Below are positions 1 to 7,993 of a stretch of 64,000 nt of DNA, piece after piece. The notes beneath the pieces are model-generated. The model did not search any database. It was not told the DNA's origin and worked only from the letters and a program-made list of their open reading frames with translations. The translations under genes were made by a program, and so were the position numbers. The stretch covers positions 3,808,186-3,872,185 of the forward strand of contig NW_027395284.1 of the NCBI RefSeq assembly GCF_027580225.2, in the 5' to 3' direction. The first letter of the stretch is position 1, and every line of letters starts with the position of its first letter. The stretch comes from Misgurnus anguillicaudatus. Lineage: Eukaryota > Chordata > Actinopteri > Cypriniformes > Cobitidae.

Positions 1-13
1 CTGTAATGTTACG

Positions 14-513
14 NNNNNNNNNNNNNNNNNNNNNNNNNNNNNNNNNNNNNNNNNNNNNNNNNNNNNNNNNNNNNNNNNNNNNNNNNNNNNNNNNNNNNNN
101 NNNNNNNNNNNNNNNNNNNNNNNNNNNNNNNNNNNNNNNNNNNNNNNNNNNNNNNNNNNNNNNNNNNNNNNNNNNNNNNNNNNNNNNNNNNNNNNNNNNN
201 NNNNNNNNNNNNNNNNNNNNNNNNNNNNNNNNNNNNNNNNNNNNNNNNNNNNNNNNNNNNNNNNNNNNNNNNNNNNNNNNNNNNNNNNNNNNNNNNNNNN
301 NNNNNNNNNNNNNNNNNNNNNNNNNNNNNNNNNNNNNNNNNNNNNNNNNNNNNNNNNNNNNNNNNNNNNNNNNNNNNNNNNNNNNNNNNNNNNNNNNNNN
401 NNNNNNNNNNNNNNNNNNNNNNNNNNNNNNNNNNNNNNNNNNNNNNNNNNNNNNNNNNNNNNNNNNNNNNNNNNNNNNNNNNNNNNNNNNNNNNNNNNNN
501 NNNNNNNNNNNNN
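14..513. other. Assembly gap (500 N)
   Basis: Exactly 500 N, the usual placeholder for a gap of unknown size. Only 13 bases lie to its left, and 37 bases (514-550) separate it from the retrotransposon, so the 5' insertion flank is barely readable. Confidence 0.99.
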
Positions 514-546
514 CGTTGTTTTGTAGGTAAATAGCCCATTAACGCG

Positions 547-550
547 TCAG
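547..550. repeat. 5' target-site duplication TCAG
   Basis: TCAG lies immediately before the 5' LTR and the same four bases follow the 3' LTR at 10304. Four to five base duplications are usual for gypsy integrases. Only four bases match. Confidence 0.8.
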
Positions 551-574
551 TGTCACAGGAGTGACGATCTTTTA

Positions 575-609
575 GGCGGAACCAAAAATCGGGCAAGTTT
601 GGTTCCGCC
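575..609 (+). repeat. Perfect 12-bp hairpin near LTR start
   Basis: GGCGGAACCAAA (575-586) is the exact reverse complement of TTTGGTTCCGCC (598-609), with an 11-nt loop. A smaller GTCAC/GTGAC hairpin (552-565) precedes it. The same pair occurs in the 3' LTR at 8018-8029 and 8041-8052. Its role is unknown; it could be a protein-binding palindrome in U3. Confidence 0.8.
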
Positions 610-1980
610 CGGATGTTTCCGCCCGGGCCGGTAAGAGAAGACACCGGACATCCGGTAGCGCCGCGGACGCTGTAATCAGCTGAATTACATACAGCTGAGA
701 GTTATTGACAGGAGCGCCGGGTGATTGGATGAGGACGACATTCAGGAGAGTATTTTAGAGCAGTTTGAACCACAGTCTGGGTGCTTAGTATCCCCGCTGT
801 TGGTGTGTATGGAGCGCTGAGTTAGGCTCACCGGGTACGCTGTTCTGGATTGTTGTATTGCTCTCTCTCTCTCGTCTGGATTCTAGACCTACATTGAGGA
901 AGATACCGAAGACCTTATAGGTGAAAGGATTAAACGAATGCTGGTCTTGGAGGAAAGAAGCGAAGGCAAGACGCACCGTTGTGAGTATACGTCTGCGGAA
1001 CAGTGTTGATGGTGGCTGGAAAACGCCCTGTCTGTGTATCTGGAATTGTTGCAGTGTGAAGGCAGTCTAAGACGGAGAAATTACAGCAGTTGTGAGTAAC
1101 GGAAACCTTCTTATGGGAGTGTTGTATATATATATGACCTGTATGCTTCTCTGAGTGTTTCTGAAAGAGAGTGAAAGGCCCTACCCCTGAGCTAGTGTGG
1201 TGGGTGAGCCGAAGGGTCTGTGTGAGGAAACCAACTCCAGCGACGAAAACCAACACTAGGCCGTGTCACCATCGCTACATTCTCGTCCAGAGCAAAGTCA
1301 AGGAAGACGGGCGTCTAATGTGTGCACTGAGTGGTGGGTGAGTTTTGGATGTAGAAATTTTCACTTGAAGTGGTGCTGTGTAATGCTGTGTATTGCAGTG
1401 GGATTGCTGTTGTCTTGTCTGACGTACCCCCGCCTCCAGTCACTCGCTCTTGAGACGACGAAGAGGAAAGAACGGTCCTAGAGTAAGACCTGTACATAAT
1501 TATGCTGTGAGTGTGTTTCAGTCTTCAAGTCACGGAGTGCGTCTCAAAGTATTTTCCCAGCTAAACGCTCGGCGGACTTGAGCTTAGGAGTGGCGGTGAA
1601 GAACTGTGCTACTGACGGTGCGTGAGTATCATCCATGATATTGTTCCCTTACCTGTGTCTTTTTGATCAACATAGAGCCTGAGGCGAAGGGGATCCGCCG
1701 GCCCGAGGTCTCGACGAAAGGGCGCCCCGGTCCAGTTTTCGATCGACCAATGGGTCTCGAGGAAAGGGCAGCGCTCGACCCGGTGAGCCGGCGTGACGGT
1801 TCTCGCCCCTCTATAGACCAACGAGCTCGCCGAGAGGGTTTTGGCCCCCGGCGCCACCTAGGAAACCACCGTCTAGTTGACGCACCGCATAGCCAGCCAC
1901 CGTAAGTCCGCCCCCTGTTCAGTGAAATATAACCTGTTAAAACTGCCTGATCGACAGGAAAGAGGAGTGTGTCGTGAACA

Positions 1981-2400
1981 TCTGTGGAGAGAGAGAGACA
2001 GCGTGAATGTCGCGATAACGAACTGTGGAGAGAGCCATACCTACCCAAAGCTGTAGTCAGCGACGAGGTGAGAGAAACCATTGGAAACCGATTCACTGTG
2101 CCCTTGTGTCTCAGCAGTCATCTGTGGAAAGAGAGAGACAGCGTGAATGTCGGGATAACGTACTGTGAAGAGAGCCATACCTACCCAAAGCTGTAGTCAG
2201 CGACGAGGTGAGAGAAACCATTGGAAACCGATACACTGTGCCCTTGTGTCCCAGCAGTCATCTGTGGAGAGAGAGAGACAGCGTGAAGGTCGAGATAACG
2301 AACTGTGAAGAGAGCCATACCTACCCAAAGCTGTAGTCAGCGACGAGGTGAGAGAAACCATTGGAAACCGATTCACTGTGCCCTTGTGTCCCAGCAATCA
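1981..2400 (+). repeat. 140-bp tandem repeat array in 5' LTR
   Basis: Three units begin at 1981, 2121 and 2261, each opening TCTGTGGA followed by a GA-rich run. The opening of a fourth unit at 2401 then diverges. The period is exactly 140 bp and units differ at only a few bases. Every unit contains GACGAGGTGAGAG, which resembles a splice donor. Confidence 0.93.
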
Positions 2401-2723
2401 TCTGTGGAGAAGGAGAGAGCAGGGAAGGAGAGTGAGTCGATCAGCGAGGAGCTGTACGAGATAGGCGGTGAACCGCCTCGAGCGAGCCACAGGTACACGG
2501 AATAAGAACAAGCTCATACAAACACTGACTTTGATTTATTCTGCCTCCAGGAAGGAAGAGGAGCGCGCCACGGGCAGAGGGAACCAGAGGCGGGAGCCCG
2601 TTCCCCGACGCAACCCCCATCCCCCTGTCACTCACTTGCTCGTGGCCCCCCTGGAAGGCAGAGCCGGATTTAGTTTTAATTTCCCTTTTTCCCAATCCCC
2701 AGTACTTTTTTTTTAAATATTTA

Positions 2724-2733
2724 AATAAATAAA
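2724..2733 (+). terminator. LTR poly(A) signal (5' copy)
   Basis: Overlapping AATAAA hexamers at 2724 and 2728, followed about 25 nt later by T/G-rich sequence. They place the R/U5 border near 2750. In the proviral form the functional copy is the one in the 3' LTR. Confidence 0.75.
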
Positions 2734-2763
2734 GAATATTTTTATACTTACCTGTTCCTCGTT

Positions 2764-2928
2764 GTTGTCTGGTCATTGGGTTGGTTTTGGGGACCTCCTC
2801 GAGGTGGAAGTTTAGAAAGGGCGTGGCTTAAACATTAGTGGCCCGCCCTTGGCTTGTGACAGATTTTGGCGTAGTCGGCAGGATTCCACCTCGAGTTGAG
2901 TAACCAGACTAGCCCAATGACCGACAAC
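2764..2928 (+). other. U5-leader-gag inverted complementarity
   Basis: Segments of U5 are reverse complements of the leader and gag start. 2798-2809 pairs with 2884-2895 (12 bp perfect). 2782-2786 pairs with 2902-2906 (5 bp). 2771-2780 pairs with 2913-2922 (10 bp). 2764-2769 pairs with 2923-2928 (6 bp, one bulged T at 2770 between the last two). The loop holds the candidate primer site, and the outer stem covers the gag ATG at 2917. Retroviral U5-leader stems near the primer site are a known analogy; function here is inferred. Confidence 0.75.
2867..2884 (+). other. Candidate primer-binding site
   Basis: The internal region starts GATTT and then TGGCGTAGTCGGCAGGAT, the first TGG after the LTR. 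This is where a tRNA 3' CCA end would pair. I cannot match the 18 bases to a specific tRNA from memory, so the primer is unassigned. It lies in the loop of the U5-leader hairpin. Confidence 0.55.
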
Positions 2929-3876
2929 GCGGGGCCCGCAGCCCAACCCCGTGCGGTGCCTGTTTTTATGGGCAGCCCTTGGATCCAGAAGTATGGAGGG
3001 ACAGAGTCGGGAGTACGGCTAACGGAATGGAAGGCTCAGTTAGAGTATTTAGCCGACCTACAAGGCCTTAGTGTAGCCCAGCGGCTACAGTTCGTGCTGA
3101 ACTCCCTAGAGGGAGAAGCGCGGCGAGAAGTACAGGCCGCCCCTGAAGCTGTCCGAACCAGTGCCCAAACTATATTCCAGTTTCTCACCGAGCAATATGG
3201 TGACCACACCCCTGTAGCCGTCCTCCGTTCCCAATTTTTTAATATTAAACAAGGCCCCCGACAACCCATTAGAGCGTTTGCCCTAAGACTGCGTGAACAG
3301 TTCACCCGGCTACAGACCCGCCGCGATCATGGGCTGGGCGACGGAGAAACTTTGTTGCGCGACCAGTTCCTTCTGGGGATGAAAGAGGGCCCCGTGAGAC
3401 AGAGCCTGAGGGTCCAGTTTCGGAGGGACCCCGGCCTCACATTTGAAGATCTAAGGAAGGAGGCGCTAGCTCTGGAGGGCGATGAGGTAGAGGTGAGTGA
3501 GACCCCAGTATGCGCGGCTGTAAATGAGAGCGTGCCAACACAGCCAGAACGCGCGGATTGGAAGCAGGCTCTGAAAGCAGAACTCTTGAAGGATGTCCGG
3601 GAACAGATGTCAGAATTATCTAGTGCTCTGTTGGGAGAGCTGCGCCAAGGTAAGGCGCGGGAGGAACCAAGGCCGGCACCCCGAGAGCGAGCATACTCGG
3701 AGAGGAGCCGAGAGCCACCTGGACGCAGCCGGGAGCCATCTGGACGCCCAAACCGCTATGTTCGGCCCCGTTTTGAGTGGGATGAGCAGGGACGGCCGAT
3801 CTGCAACCGGTGTGGTGAGCCAGGACATTATAGCCGTCAGTGTGGGCCCCGCAGGGCATCAGAGGGGGGTTTTTAG
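2917..3876 (+). CDS. gag: Gag, 319 aa
   Basis: Structural polyprotein expected to form the cytoplasmic particle that packages element RNA. The open frame runs back past the ATG to 2896 (TTG); I chose the first ATG, at 2917. The middle has the helical, leucine-rich layout of a retrotransposon Gag capsid (WKAQLEYL and FNIKQGPRQPIRAFALRLREQ segments). The C-terminal quarter is Arg/Pro/Glu-rich with a repeated SREP(P/S)GR motif. It ends with one nucleocapsid zinc knuckle, C296-x2-C299-x4-H304-x4-C309, ten residues before the TAG stop. The stop coincides with a -1 slippery site, so part of the product should continue into Pol. The reading frame is intact. Confidence 0.93.
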   Translation: MTDNAGPAAQPRAVPVFMGSPWIQKYGGTESGVRLTEWKAQLEYLADLQGLSVAQRLQFVLNSLEGEARREVQAAPEAVRTSAQTIFQFLTEQYGDHTPVAVLRSQFFNIKQGPRQPIRAFALRLREQFTRLQTRRDHGLGDGETLLRDQFLLGMKEGPVRQSLRVQFRRDPGLTFEDLRKEALALEGDEVEVSETPVCAAVNESVPTQPERADWKQALKAELLKDVREQMSELSSALLGELRQGKAREEPRPAPRERAYSERSREPPGRSREPSGRPNRYVRPRFEWDEQGRPICNRCGEPGHYSRQCGPRRASEGGF

Positions 3877-6800
3877 GACGACCGGCCACAGTGGGTCGTG
3901 TGGCCGGGACCCCTCGAGAAGACCCGGGAAGAAGGGACAGCTCTAGGCAACAGATGGTCGGGCATAGCCCGGTGGCAGAAGTAAAAGTGTGTGGCAAATG
4001 GATTCAGTGCCTGGTAGACACGGGCTCACAGGTAACGATGTTCGCAGAAAGCCTCTCCAAGGAGATATTCGGACAGGGAGGAACAAAAGGAGCGGAGGCC
4101 CCCTGGCTGACGTTGAAGGGCGCTAATGGCCTAGAAATCCCCTACATTGGCTATCGCCTGACGGATCTTGAGGTGCATGGGGTAGTCGTCCCCCAAAAAG
4201 GTGTGATCATTGTCGAAGATAAGTGTTTGGGCGCCCACCGAGCCTTATTGGGCATGAATGTCCTCTCCGAATGCTGGGAGGAGATATTCCAGGCTAGGCC
4301 TGGTCCGAGGATCTCACCTACCGAGAGACCCAAGTGGGAGCGTGTAATGGCAGACTGCCGTCGGGTCCAACTGAACCAGGTTCGTAGAGATCGGGAGGAA
4401 GTGGGAAGAGTAATGTGTCGTTTTGCTTTGTCTATTCCCCCTAGGAGTGAGGCCATCGTATGGGCAAGAGTGCCCCTTCGGGAAGTGAACCCAGAGGAGT
4501 GGGTGTTGGTAGAGCCACATACAGATTGTCCACAAGTGGAGGTAGCACGGGGACTAGCAGCGGTCCACCGGGGGAGAATCCCGGTAAGAGTACGAAACGA
4601 GCACCCCTATGCAGTACAGTTATACCGGCATCAGCGACTGGCTCGGCTGACGACGGTCACACCTCACCAGGTGAGGGAAGAGAGGGACGTCAGTTTTCGT
4701 CAGGTGTGCCCCACTGTGATCGAGGTGGCCCTGACCCAAATGGATGCCCCAGTGAGTAACCAGGGGAGAGGTGTGCCAAAGCACCTAGCAGGTGAGTCGC
4801 TGCAAGGGGACGACCTGGGACAGGTACAGGCACAGAAACTGCAGGCACTCCTTCGGAAGTGGCAACATGTGTTTGCGAGGCACGACGAGGACTATGGGTG
4901 CACCAGGGTGGTGGAACACCACATCCCCACTGGGGATGCAGGGCCAAGTAGGGAGAGATACCGACCGATCCCACCTACCTTGTATGCGGAAGTACGTACA
5001 CTCCTGCAGGGCATGTTGAGCCGGGGCATTGTCCGAGAAAGTAGTAGTCCCTGGGCGGCCCCCATCGTGCTCATACAAAAGAAGACAGGAGCTTGGAGGT
5101 TCTGTGTGGACTATCGCAAGCTGAACCTGGTAACTAAGAAAGACGCCTTCCCCTTACCAAGAATCGAAGACTCCCTCGCTAGCCTTACGCAGTCGGCCTG
5201 GTATTCCACCTTAGATCTGGCCAGTGGATACTGGCAGGTGCAAGTAGCCGAGGCAGACCGGGAGAAGACCGCCTTCACGACCCCGTTCGGACTATTTGAA
5301 TGGGACCGGATGCCTTTCGGGCTCTGCAACGCTCCGGCCACCTTCCAACGCTTGATGCAACGCTGTCTTGGAGGTCAGTTGATGGAGTCAGTGTTGGTAT
5401 ATTTGGATGATGTGATTGTGTATTCCCCAGATTTCGATTCCCACCTCCGGCACCTAGAGGAAGTCTTCCGCGCCATGGAAAGGTACGGGCTGAAGCTGCA
5501 GCCGGACAAATGCCACTTGCTACGGCGGGAAGTGAAGTTCCTGGGCCATGTGGTCAGCGCAGCGGGGGTGGCCGTGGACCCCGAGAAAGTCTCTGCAGTG
5601 AGGGATTGGGACGCACCTAAGACTGTGAGGCAAGTACGATCCTTTCTGGGGTTCGTGGGATACTATAGGAGATTTATTAAGGATTTCTCGAAGGTTGCCA
5701 AGCCCCTTAACCAGTTGCTGGTTGGCACGGGCCGAAGCCGGGGCCGTGGATCGCCCTCTATTAACTGGGACAATGATTGTGAGATGGCTTTTCAGAGGCT
5801 GAAGCAAGAGTTGTTACAGGCTCCTATCTTGGCGTACGCTGACTTTTCTGAACCCTTTGTCTTATATACAGACGCGAGCAACCTGGGACTGGGGGCAGTA
5901 TTGGCCCAACGGCAAGAAGGAACGGAGCGGGTGATCGCTTATGCGAGCCGGAGTCTCCACCCAGCAGAGAGGAACGACGCGAACTATAGCTCCTTCAAGC
6001 TGGAACTGCTGGCCCTGAAGTGGGCCTTGAGCGAAAAGTTCAAGGACTACCTTTGGGGAGCTAAGGTAACAGTCATCACCGATAACAACCCTCTAGTACA
6101 TTTACAGACGGCGAAGCTGGGGGCCGTGGAGCAACGATGGGTGGCTCAGCTGGCCAACTTCGATTACAAGCTGCAGTATCGGCCTGGACGGGAGCACACG
6201 AACGCGGACGTCCTTTCCAGACTACCAGAGGGAAAGAGCCCCAGGCATCAGGGGTATCGAAGGGAGAATAGCCGTGAGGAGGGCTACATGATAGGGGCCG
6301 TGGAGGCGCCAGGAGGCCAGCAGGAAGTTGCACCAGGGAACTGGGGGTGGGATCCCCGCCGTTGGATAGAGAGGCAGGCCCAGGACCGGGACGTGTGTCA
6401 GGTGAGGACGTGGGTAGAGCAGGGCCGACGGCCCACGCCAGCGGAGAGGCTGGCCCAGACAGAGACTGGAAAGAAGTTGTTGGGACAGTGGGAGAAGCTG
6501 GAGCTACAGGAGGGAGTGCTCTGTAGGAAGACCCGCGATCCGAAAGTGGGCGAAGAAGTGTGCCAGATCGTGGTGCCTGCCAACCAGGTAAACGCCCTGG
6601 TCTCAGTCTATCATGACCAGTTGGGACACCAGGGACAGGAGAGGACCGTATCCCTACTGCGTAGATTCTTCTATTGGCCAGGATTGGAGGCGTCTGTGCA
6701 CGACTTGATTCAAGCTTGCCCCCGGTGCATGCTGTTTAAATCCAGACGGGAGGCCCGAGCACCGATGGTACCCATTCACGCGAAAGCCCCCCTCCACATA

Positions 6801-7973
6801 ATGGCAATGGACTTCCTGACGCTGGGCCGCCCTCAAGATCGATATCAAAATATTCTGGTAATCACTGACCTATTCACTAAATACGCCTGGGCAGTCCCGA
6901 CGCTCGATCAGACAGCCAACACCACCGCCACAGCTTTATGGCGAAATGTGTTCCAGACATTTGGGTGTCCCGAGTTCCTGCACTCCGACCAGGGGGCAAA
7001 CTTTGAATCCAAGGTCATCCGTGAGTTATGCCAGTTGTATGGATGTACCAAAACCCACACCACGTCGTATCATCCCCAGGGGAACGGAAGCTGTGAAAGG
7101 TTCAATCAGACCCTATTGGGGCTACTGGGGACTTTAGATCAACGGCAGCAGAGCGATTGGGTGAGTGCTTTACCAAACCTTTTGCAAGCATATAATAACA
7201 GTGTTCACAGCACGACGGGGTATGCCCCTACTTACCTGATGTTCGGCAGGCACGTACGGATGCCCACTGACCTGGTCTTGGGAGTCGCAGCAGACCGGGA
7301 AGAAGTGAGTGTGACGGAGTGGGTGGGGCGCCATCACCAGCGCTTACACTTTGCGTACGAACAAGTTTCTAGGAAGATACAGATGGCAGGAGAGAGGAAC
7401 AAACGCTTGTATGATCGGACCGCTCGAGATGCCCCCCTGTTACCAGGTGAGAGGGTTCTGGCGAGGGATAACCGGCGGCAAGGAAAGGGAAAGCTAAGCG
7501 ACCGCTGGGAGGCTATCCCGTATGTGGTGTGCAAGCAGCAGAGACCGGGACAGCCGGTGTACACCATTCGGCCCGAAGGAAAATCTGGCCCCGAACGCGT
7601 AGTACATCGGAACATGCTCCGCCCCTGTCCGAATTACCCCGAGGCTGTGACAGAGGGGCCCACAGAGCCAGTACCGGCGGCCCCCTGGATGGAGGGATGG
7701 GCTGTGGTACCAGGTCGACCTGAGGTGGCGATACCCCCGGCCGCCCAGAGGCAGCCAGAAATAGCACCCGAGCCAGCAGAACCCCCAGTGGCCCAGATAC
7801 CGCCTGAGTTGGTACCTGAGCCGGTGGAACCCCCGGCGGCCCAGATGCAACCAGAGGTAGTACCCGAGCCAGTCGAACCCGAGTCACCCGTGAGACGCTC
7901 CCAACGGGAGAGCCGAGGACGCCCCCCTGTCCGGTACGGTGAGTGGACGACGCCGAGGCATTCCAGGGACTAG
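3840..7973 (+). CDS. pol: Pol polyprotein (PR-RT-RNase H-IN)
   Basis: Replication enzymes of the element. The frame is open from 3840, but synthesis should enter it at 3873 by -1 frameshift from gag. Residue numbers count from 3840. Aspartic protease: D60-T-G. Reverse transcriptase: around residues 400-600, with the YLDD active site at 521-524. RNase H: YTDAS with D678, ending in the PGREHTNADVLSRL region. Integrase: HHCC finger H925-x4-H930-x29-C960-x2-C963, and catalytic D991, D1050 and E1086 (DD35E). A GPY/F-like region ending VVHRNMLRPC follows. There is no obvious chromodomain; the tail is Pro/Glu-rich with three 16-residue repeats. All key catalytic residues are present and no internal stop is seen, so the enzyme set looks functional. 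Confidence 0.95.
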   Translation: MWAPQGIRGGFLGRPATVGRVAGTPREDPGRRDSSRQQMVGHSPVAEVKVCGKWIQCLVDTGSQVTMFAESLSKEIFGQGGTKGAEAPWLTLKGANGLEIPYIGYRLTDLEVHGVVVPQKGVIIVEDKCLGAHRALLGMNVLSECWEEIFQARPGPRISPTERPKWERVMADCRRVQLNQVRRDREEVGRVMCRFALSIPPRSEAIVWARVPLREVNPEEWVLVEPHTDCPQVEVARGLAAVHRGRIPVRVRNEHPYAVQLYRHQRLARLTTVTPHQVREERDVSFRQVCPTVIEVALTQMDAPVSNQGRGVPKHLAGESLQGDDLGQVQAQKLQALLRKWQHVFARHDEDYGCTRVVEHHIPTGDAGPSRERYRPIPPTLYAEVRTLLQGMLSRGIVRESSSPWAAPIVLIQKKTGAWRFCVDYRKLNLVTKKDAFPLPRIEDSLASLTQSAWYSTLDLASGYWQVQVAEADREKTAFTTPFGLFEWDRMPFGLCNAPATFQRLMQRCLGGQLMESVLVYLDDVIVYSPDFDSHLRHLEEVFRAMERYGLKLQPDKCHLLRREVKFLGHVVSAAGVAVDPEKVSAVRDWDAPKTVRQVRSFLGFVGYYRRFIKDFSKVAKPLNQLLVGTGRSRGRGSPSINWDNDCEMAFQRLKQELLQAPILAYADFSEPFVLYTDASNLGLGAVLAQRQEGTERVIAYASRSLHPAERNDANYSSFKLELLALKWALSEKFKDYLWGAKVTVITDNNPLVHLQTAKLGAVEQRWVAQLANFDYKLQYRPGREHTNADVLSRLPEGKSPRHQGYRRENSREEGYMIGAVEAPGGQQEVAPGNWGWDPRRWIERQAQDRDVCQVRTWVEQGRRPTPAERLAQTETGKKLLGQWEKLELQEGVLCRKTRDPKVGEEVCQIVVPANQVNALVSVYHDQLGHQGQERTVSLLRRFFYWPGLEASVHDLIQACPRCMLFKSRREARAPMVPIHAKAPLHIMAMDFLTLGRPQDRYQNILVITDLFTKYAWAVPTLDQTANTTATALWRNVFQTFGCPEFLHSDQGANFESKVIRELCQLYGCTKTHTTSYHPQGNGSCERFNQTLLGLLGTLDQRQQSDWVSALPNLLQAYNNSVHSTTGYAPTYLMFGRHVRMPTDLVLGVAADREEVSVTEWVGRHHQRLHFAYEQVSRKIQMAGERNKRLYDRTARDAPLLPGERVLARDNRRQGKGKLSDRWEAIPYVVCKQQRPGQPVYTIRPEGKSGPERVVHRNMLRPCPNYPEAVTEGPTEPVPAAPWMEGWAVVPGRPEVAIPPAAQRQPEIAPEPAEPPVAQIPPELVPEPVEPPAAQMQPEVVPEPVEPESPVRRSQRESRGRPPVRYGEWTTPRHSRD
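3867..3925 (+). promoter_or_regulatory. Programmed -1 frameshift signal (gag-pol)
   Basis: In the gag frame the last codons read GGG GGT TTT TAG, giving the heptamer G GGT TTT (3867-3873), an X-XXY-YYZ slippery site directly before the stop. After an 8-nt spacer a perfect 9-bp GC-rich stem forms (3882-3890 with 3899-3907). Its 8-nt loop contains GGGTC (3893-3897), which can pair with GACCC at 3921-3925, giving an H-type pseudoknot with a 13-nt connecting loop. A -1 slip puts ribosomes exactly into the pol frame. Pairings were read by eye; efficiency is unknown. Confidence 0.88.
7743..7886 (+). repeat. 48-bp repeats in pol tail
   Basis: Three in-frame 48-bp units starting GCCCAG at 7743, 7791 and 7839. 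They encode 16-residue repeats of the pattern AQxxPExxPEPxEPxx at the C terminus of the integrase region. The copy number is likely to vary between element copies. Confidence 0.88.
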
Positions 7974-7981
7974 AATGCATT

Positions 7982-7993
7982 GGCGGGGGAGGA
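7982..7993 (+). other. Polypurine tract
   Basis: GGCGGGGGAGGA directly abuts the TGTCAC start of the 3' LTR, the expected plus-strand priming site. It follows the pol stop (7971-7973) by only 8 bases. Confidence 0.85.

Larger units (their letters stand above)
551..2861 (+). repeat. 5' LTR (2311 bp)
   Basis: Direct repeat of 7994-10303 with the terminal inverted hexamers TGTCAC and GTGACA. It is long for a gypsy LTR. It contains a perfect 12-bp hairpin near its start (575-586 with 598-609), a TATATA run near 1125 that could be a promoter, a three-unit 140-bp tandem array (1981-2400), and two overlapping AATAAA signals at 2724-2733 followed by T/G-rich sequence. U5 would therefore be only about 110 bp. 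The transcription start, and so the length of R, cannot be read from sequence alone. Confidence 0.96.

Noticed and set aside
1629..2096. 155-aa minus-strand open frame, repeated at 9072-9539
   Set aside because: It lies in the LTR and is present twice only because the LTR is duplicated. The composition follows the GC-rich repeat, and there is no domain or start context.
1981..2400. Regular direct repeats as a CRISPR-like array
   Set aside because: Units are contiguous 140-bp tandem copies with no unique spacers, in a vertebrate LTR.
3908..3912. GACCC at 3908 as the pseudoknot partner of the loop GGGTC
   Set aside because: It directly follows the first stem, leaving no nucleotides to span it; the GACCC at 3921-3925 leaves a feasible 13-nt loop.
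7974..7993. Possible envelope gene after pol
   Set aside because: Only 20 bases, including the polypurine tract, separate pol from the 3' LTR, and no open frame of envelope length exists in the element.
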